Assembly (NCBI GenBank): GCA_016722525.1
Contig: JADKJB010000013.1
Location: 1 to 64,000, forward strand
Length of the DNA stretch: 64,000 nt
Direction: 5' to 3'
Origin: Bacteroidota bacterium
Lineage (GTDB): Bacteria; Bacteroidota; Bacteroidia; AKYH767-A; OLB10
The position numbers were made by a program, and so were the translations under genes. A model generated the notes under the pieces. It was not told the origin of the DNA, did no database searches, and saw only the letters and a program-made list of their open reading frames with translations. Shown piece by piece: positions 58,322 to 64,000 of the stretch (position 1 is the stretch's first letter; each line of letters begins with the position of its first letter).

Positions 58322-61300
58322 GTGAGAAAGAAGCTGATTGCCTTACTATTATTGATGTTTCCTGTGCTGTTGCAGGCTCAGTCATACAAAGCTGTTTCCA
58401 TCTCTTTGGCAGAAGGCTTATCGCAAAGTTCGGTTTATGATATAATTCAAGACAACAAAGGTTTCACCTGGATGGCCACTCAGGATGGCTTGAACAAATA
58501 CGATGGCAGTTCTTTTCAGGTTTACAGAGATGAACCTTTTGATACCAATTCCATCTCTTCAAATAATACCGAAAATTTATTATGTGATTCCAAAGGAAGG
58601 ATTTGGGCAGGCACAGCCAATCACGGGCTTAACCTTTATCTTCCTGAAAAAGGAGACTTCAAACATTTTTCTGCCAACGAAAATAGTGATGCACTGGCAA
58701 GTAATATTGTAACAGCTCTTCATGAAGATACTGGAAGGAAACATTTGGGTGGGAACAGGTAGCGGTTTACACAAAATGGTAGAGACTGTTATGGCAGGTA
58801 AAACACATTTTTCTTTTATTAGAATTCCGCTTAAATCCAACCCTGAAGATACTATTACTGATAAATATATACATGTTATTACCTCGGATACCAAAAAGCA
58901 GTTATGGGTAGGCAGCAATGCCGGGTTGTTTAAATTGGATTTAAAGCAAATGACTACACCAAATCCGGTTTTAGTTTGGTTCAGTAAAAAAAACAACCGG
59001 TTGAGCAATACTTCAGTTACTGCCATTGCAATTGATCAGTCAGGAAATGTGTGGACCGGAGGAAGAAATGGCATTGATTTAATAAGTTATCCGGGTGAAA
59101 ATATAAGAAACTTATCTGTTTCAGGAAGTTTACAAAGAGGTATGGCCAGCAATTTGGTTTCTGTTCTTTTTAGTGCCTCCAATGGAGATCTCTGGATCGG
59201 ATATGCCGATAGAGGAATTCAAGTGGTTAGAAACACAACTCCCTCAAGACCTGTTTCTGATACCATTTCTTTTGAACGTATCAATACAGTTTCAACTATA
59301 AGTACACTTTCCAAAGGCAATGCTATTTCGTTTTATGAAGATCGTATTACTAATGGTGTAATTTGGACGGGGTTCAACGCAGGCGGAGTGGTAAGATTGG
59401 TTCCTGTTACCAAGAATTTCATTACTAATAACCTTACCGCATCTCCTTTGCCATCACCTTTTGTTACCACAATTATCAAGCAAAATGATGACAACATTTG
59501 GATTGGTACTCCTTCCGGATTGCTGAGTTATAACAGATCAACTAAAAAATATATACTGGTGTCGCCATCAAATCATGTGGAGAAACCTGTCAATGAAGAA
59601 TACATCAATGGTTTGGTTTTATCCAGAGACAATAAAGTAATTTTTGGAACTGGCAAATATCTGTATAAGGTAACAAAAATTAATGATCGGATGATTGCGT
59701 CCCCGACAGAATTGCCTGATGACATTGATGGTAATAGTCTGCGCACCATTGTAACTGATAATGCAGGAAACATTTACATTGTAATGTTGTATAGTATTTA
59801 TAAGTTTGATCCTGTACTGAATGTATTCACTCCCGTTATGAGAATTCAGGATCAGAATAAACTTAAGGACCGATCATTTTATCTCAGTTGTTATTATATT
59901 GATCTTTCGGGAAACCATTGGCTGGGTACCTCTGGAGGTCTTGAATATTTCCCTAAAACTTCAACACAAGCAACTCCGGATTTTACAAAGCCTGTTTCTT
60001 ACATTCATCAACAGCAAGACACGAACAGCTTACGTAACCAGAGTATTCTTTGCATTGCCGAAGATAAGAATCAAAATATATGGCTGGGTACCATGAATGG
60101 ATTAACGCGTGTTGTTGTGGAAAAAGGTAAGAATCGGTTTTTAAATTACTCTACATTAAATGGATTGAAAAATAATGTAATATATGCCATAATTCCGGAT
60201 CAAAAAACGGGTCACTTGTGGTTGAGCACAAACAACGGCCTTACAGAATTTGATCCTAACGGAATTGCTGTTGCTAATTATGATGTTCATGACGGATTGC
60301 AGAGTAATGAATTCAATAGTTATGCCTCCTACAAAGCACCTGATGGTGAAATGTTTTTTGGTGGGATAGAAGGTTATACTTCATTTTATCCTGAACAGAT
60401 TAAACTTGATCTTACTCCGCCATTAATTTCAATTACAAGTATTATTCTGAATGGAAACAGACTTGTAAATCTTGCTGAGTATCAGCAATCCAACACGATT
60501 GACTTAAAGTACAAGGACAATTCCTTCACAGTAAATTTTATTGGATTGCATTATGCCGATCCACAAAAAAATCAATACGCCTATAGATTAGAGGGTTTTC
60601 AAAGTGACTGGATTTATTCCGGAAGTTCAACACAAGTCAATTTTTCACAATTGCCGCCCGGCAATTATGTCTTCAAAGTCAAAGCAGCCAACAGTGATGG
60701 CATCTATAATAGCGAAGGAGCCATGTTTGTCATTAACATTAAGCCACCTTTTTATAAAACAATTTGGTTTTACCTGATTATTGCTGTTTTCATTGCTGGG
60801 GTGCTGTGGGGCTTGCATAAGTATCGTTTAAGTATGAAACTGGAACAAGTGAAGGAAGTGGAGAAAATTAGACGAGCCACAGCAGCTGATTTTCATGATG
60901 AACTCGGACATAAACTCACTATTATTTCCTGGTTTGCAGAAATATTGAAAAATAAAATTGGCATAGATCAAAAAGAATTGAGACCTCATTTGGATAAAAT
61001 AATTGATACTTCGGGTACTTTGTATCACACTATGAAAGATATGTTGTGGGCGATGGATCCCGATAAAGATTCAATATATGATTTGTATTCTCAAATCAGG
61101 GAATTTGGACAGGAACTTTTTGATAGTACAGGAGTATTGTTTGATGCCGGAAAAATATCTGAGGATTTAAAAAACGAAATAATTTCTCCAGCTGCTAAAC
61201 GGCATGTATTGCTTATATTTAAAGAAGTAATGCATAATAGTTTGAAACATGCCCATAGCACCCAAACTCATCTTGAATTAGTTAAAGAGACCAATTTCAT

Positions 61301-61475
61301 TAAATTCCGCTTTCGTGATAATGGATCCGGCTTTAAAATGAATGGCCATAATGTGGGCCATGGTCTGAATAATGTGAAACGAAGAGCGCTGTTGATTGAC
61401 GCACATATTGATATACATTCTGAAGGAACCGGTACAGTTGCAGAACTCGACCTCTCCCTCGAAAACTTAAACTGA
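58322..61475 (+). CDS. Propeller/Y_Y_Y sensor histidine kinase, one frameshift
   Basis: The start is put at GTG 58322, which begins a signal peptide (VRKKLIALLLLMFPVLLQAQ); no ATG fits. An extra G at 58733-58734 breaks the frame; corrected, 1050 aa. The periplasmic part is a two-component-regulator propeller with many repeats (GFTWMATQDGLNKYDG, NIWVGTGSGLHKM, NIWLGTMNGLTRV) and a Y_Y_Y domain near residues 690-790 (YAYRLEGFQSDWIYSG). One transmembrane helix (FYLIIAVFIAGVLWG) precedes HisKA_3 with FHDELGHKL and an ATPase domain (FRDNGSGFKMNG). Probably senses a periplasmic glycan or other ligand and signals to the LuxR-type regulator 2 bp downstream. Confidence 0.9.
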
Positions 61476-61477
61476 TT

Positions 61478-62104
61478 ATGATAAAAGTTGCATTAGTTGA
61501 CGATAACCATGACCTTCGGGAAGGGTTGCAAATTGTTATTAAAGAACATAACGATGAATTTGAATGTATCGGTTCTTTTGCGGATGCAGAATCGGCCGTA
61601 AAAAAAATTCCTGAAATCAAACCGGATGTGGTTTTAATGGATATTAATTTACCCGGCATGAGCGGAGTAGATTGCCTGAAGCAATTGAAATTAAAAATGC
61701 CTGATCTGGATATTATCATGCTCACCGTTTTTGCCGACGATGAAACAGTATTTGATTCCTTATGTGCCGGGGCTTGCGGATACATTACAAAAAATACATC
61801 TCCCGAAAAAATTCTGGATGCAATACGGGATGTCCGCGATGGTGGCGCTCCTATGAGTGGTCGCATTGCTCGCATGGTGGTCACTTCTTTCAACGCTCCA
61901 CCAACCTCCTCCGCCCACTTGACCGATCGTGAGCGTGAAGTGCTTGATCAGTTGTGTAAGGGGAAAAGCTATAAAATGGTGGCCGACGCTTTAAGTATCA
62001 CTCACGATACGGTACGGCACCACATAAAAAATATTTATAAAAAATTGGAGGTGCATTCTGTTTCTGAAGCAATTCTTAAAACAATGAAGAAGAAATTGTT
62101 TTAA
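61478..62104 (+). CDS. LuxR/NarL-type response regulator
   Basis: A 208-aa protein. The receiver has VDDNHD and phospho-acceptor Asp55 in LMDINLPGMSG; the C-terminal helix-turn-helix starts at LTDREREVLDQLCKGKSYK and includes ALSITHDTVRHHIKNIYKKL. It follows the sensor kinase with a 2-bp gap, so it is the cognate DNA-binding output. Confidence 0.95.
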   Translation: MIKVALVDDNHDLREGLQIVIKEHNDEFECIGSFADAESAVKKIPEIKPDVVLMDINLPGMSGVDCLKQLKLKMPDLDIIMLTVFADDETVFDSLCAGACGYITKNTSPEKILDAIRDVRDGGAPMSGRIARMVVTSFNAPPTSSAHLTDREREVLDQLCKGKSYKMVADALSITHDTVRHHIKNIYKKLEVHSVSEAILKTMKKKLF

Positions 62105-62292
62105 CGCTTTTTGTGAAAGGAAATTAACCGAAGAAAACTTCTCACAGAATAATTAATGGATACTCCTTAAAAGTGAATAGTAGAGGTTTGAAAGGAAAAA
62201 TATCTTTCTTCTTTTGTTCTTTATTTAGTGTAAAAGTCAGACAATGTTCACCAGATCGTTATTGTTTTGATTCTCAATAATGGGTCGGTCTG

Positions 62293-64000
62293 CTATCCTT
62301 TCCGGATCACGGCGCCTAGTTTGTTTTCAAAATTCTCCATCAGTCGTTGCATTACTTTATCAATTTCTTTATCGGTTAATGTTTTCTCATCATCACGCAA
62401 CACAAAACTTAGGGCATAAGATTTTTTATTCAGACCAATTTTTTCTCCCTCATAAACATCAAATAAATTTACGTCCTTCAATATCTTACGATCTGTTTCA
62501 TAGGCCAGGTTTTCCAGCGATTGATATTGAATGCTTTTATCAAGAACCATCGACAAATCACGTTTTACTTCCGGAAATCTGGGTGGTTCAAGGATGCTTG
62601 GTGGTGCAACAACAATCATTTTTTCAACTGTATCAAGATTAATATCTGCATACCAGATATTGCCATCAAATCAAATTTTTGAGTATTTTCTTAGGTACTT
62701 TTCCAATTTTGGCTACTTCTTTTTGCCGGATACCAATACCATTTCCATTTCTAATTGACCGTTTTCACCCGGCAGCCATTTTGCTTTGTCTTTTCGTAAT
62801 CCTGCTACCAGCATTACATTCTCCACAATCGACTTAAGATAAAAGACAGCGTATTCCACCTGTTTTACTTCCCAATGTGCTTTAGTGCGAAACCCTGTTA
62901 ACAGCAAGGCCAATCTATTGGTTTCTTTATATCCTTCTGTATTTTTTAAGTACGTTTTTCCATATTCAAATAATCTAAGATCATTTCGTTTCCGGTTACG
63001 GTTGTAAATCGCTATGTCTAAAAGCGGTTGCAGCATAGAAGGGCGAAGAATATTCAGATCCTGACTCAATGGATTTTTTATTCTGGCAAAAGTTGTTTCT
63101 TCTTCATCGTAAACTCCTGATCGAGTTAGTGAATTCGATAACACTTCCATAAAACTATTCGCCACCAAATAATCGGCTACTTTGTTCCTCACTTTTTCAA
63201 GCAGGGGAGAGGTAGCGTTGGGAAGTGATGAATTTAATTTTGAAGGTAGCAGGAATTTTATCATAACCATAAATGCGAAGTATTTCTTCAATCACATCCG
63301 CTTCCCGCATCACATCCACTCTATAAGGTGGTACTTCGAGCTGAAGCAGGCCACCCTTTTCTGAAATTAACTTTATATCCAGCCAGGTTAAAATTTGTTG
63401 AATGGTGCTAACATCAAGATGAACACCTGTTAATTTTTTGAAATTTAAAACTGATAATTCAACTTTCCAGTCTTTAACAGGATGAGGATAAATATCCAAT
63501 AGCTGAGAAGTGATGGTTCCTCCTGCAATTTCTGTTATTAACAAGGCAACTCTTTTTAATGCAGTAACTGTTATATTAGGATCGGTACCTCTTTCAAATC
63601 TAAATGATGCATCTGTTTTAAGCCCGTGTAATTTAGATGTTTTTCTTACTGAAACTGCATCAAAGCATGCGCTTTCGATAAACAATTCGGTGGTGTTTTC
63701 ATTCACCCCCGAGTTGAATCCCCCAAAAACACCTGCTATACACATTGGCCCATTGCTGTCGCAGATCATTAATTCCGAGCCTTCCAGTTTTCTTTCAATG
63801 CCATCCAGTGTAATAAATTTGGATGCCGGATCTGGTTTTTTTACGATGATTTGTTGATTGCTGATTTTAGCGGCATCAAACGCATGTAATGGTTGACCAA
63901 GTTCAAAGAGTACATAATTGGTGCAATCAACTACATTATTTATTGGCTTCAGACCTATCGATTTTAGTGAATTCTGCAGCCATTCCGGTGACGGTCCAAC
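62293..64000 (-). CDS. pheT: Phenylalanyl-tRNA synthetase beta subunit (3' part), four indels
   Basis: The 5' end lies beyond base 64000. Order of domains seen: B3/B4 editing region (GLKPINNVVDCTNYVLFELG, ASFRFERGTDPN), B5 (VPPYRVDVMREADVIEEI), the catalytic-like core (ILRPSMLQPLLDIAIYN) and the C-terminal ferredoxin-like anticodon domain (RDLSMVLDKSIQYQSLEN). Indels: an extra base at 63252-63253 and missing bases in runs 62720-62724, 62676-62680 and 62668-62670; with these corrected the pieces join as one frame to the TAG at 62293. Charges tRNA-Phe with PheS. Convergent with the LuxR-type gene. Confidence 0.92.

Noticed and set aside
1..64000. tRNA, rRNA, insertion sequence or prophage
   Set aside because: No cloverleaf-like or transposase-like sequence was recognised by eye; a covariance-model search would be needed to exclude small RNAs.

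Overview
The window comes from a member of the Bacteroidota (Bacteroidetes). The grounds are a type IX secretion and gliding block (gldJ, PorP/SprF, porU, porV) with the neighbours ispF, cdd, pdhA and pdhC; a T9SS-type cargo protein; Bacteroidetes-type -7 promoter boxes (TAnnTTTG) ahead of many genes; and an AT-rich genome without Shine-Dalgarno sequences. No rRNA, tRNA, CRISPR array, insertion sequence or phage gene was recognised.

Layout. (1) 1-14.8 kb, all on the minus strand, is a sulfur-oxidation and sulfane-sulfur island: two persulfide dioxygenase-rhodanese proteins, a 1-Cys peroxiredoxin, a rhodanese lipoprotein, an MFS-rhodanese fusion, a Tat-exported SoxB-like thiosulfohydrolase, an outer-membrane porin, a DsrE-like protein, a TsdA-like dihaem thiosulfate dehydrogenase, two YeeE/YedE sulfur-transport halves, a tandem universal stress protein, a TauE/SafE exporter and a sulfide:quinone oxidoreductase. 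(2) 15-18.3 kb: exbB-exbD-tonB-folC operon. (3) 18.47-19.44 kb: nine tandem copies of a ~109-bp repeat. (4) 19.4-24.8 kb: gdh-mscS-nhaD-like operon, then anmK. (5) 24.9-29.2 kb: acyl-CoA dehydrogenase and a Wza/Wzc-type polysaccharide export pair. (6) 29.2-42.2 kb: murF, gldJ, PorP-like, porU, porV, ispF, cdd, pdhA, pdhC. (7) 42.3-55.6 kb: OmpA with TSP3 repeats, a coiled-coil histidine kinase with a CheY-like regulator, DedA, TerC, a zinc-ribbon protein, a lipoprotein carbonic anhydrase, a TetR regulator, a T9SS cargo protein, a PaiB-like protein, a DUF4256 protein, adenine deaminase and a cold-shock protein. (8) 55.8-64 kb: recG, a propeller sensor kinase with a LuxR-type regulator, and the 3' part of pheT.

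Most striking: five transcription starts of the sulfur island carry the same 16-bp CRP/FNR-like palindrome (TGTAA-CAAAAG-TCACA type). Each lies exactly 29.5 bp (centre to nearest edge) upstream of a TAnnTTTG-type box. This predicts a class-II-activated sulfur regulon; no matching regulator gene is in the window.

Quality caveat: 15 genes are interrupted by single-base indels, about 26 in all and mostly in homopolymers. Correcting them restores complete family-length proteins; for the 14 genes whose both ends are in the window the corrected length is a multiple of three in every case. These look like sequencing errors and not pseudogenes, so I give whole-gene coordinates and note the indel positions.
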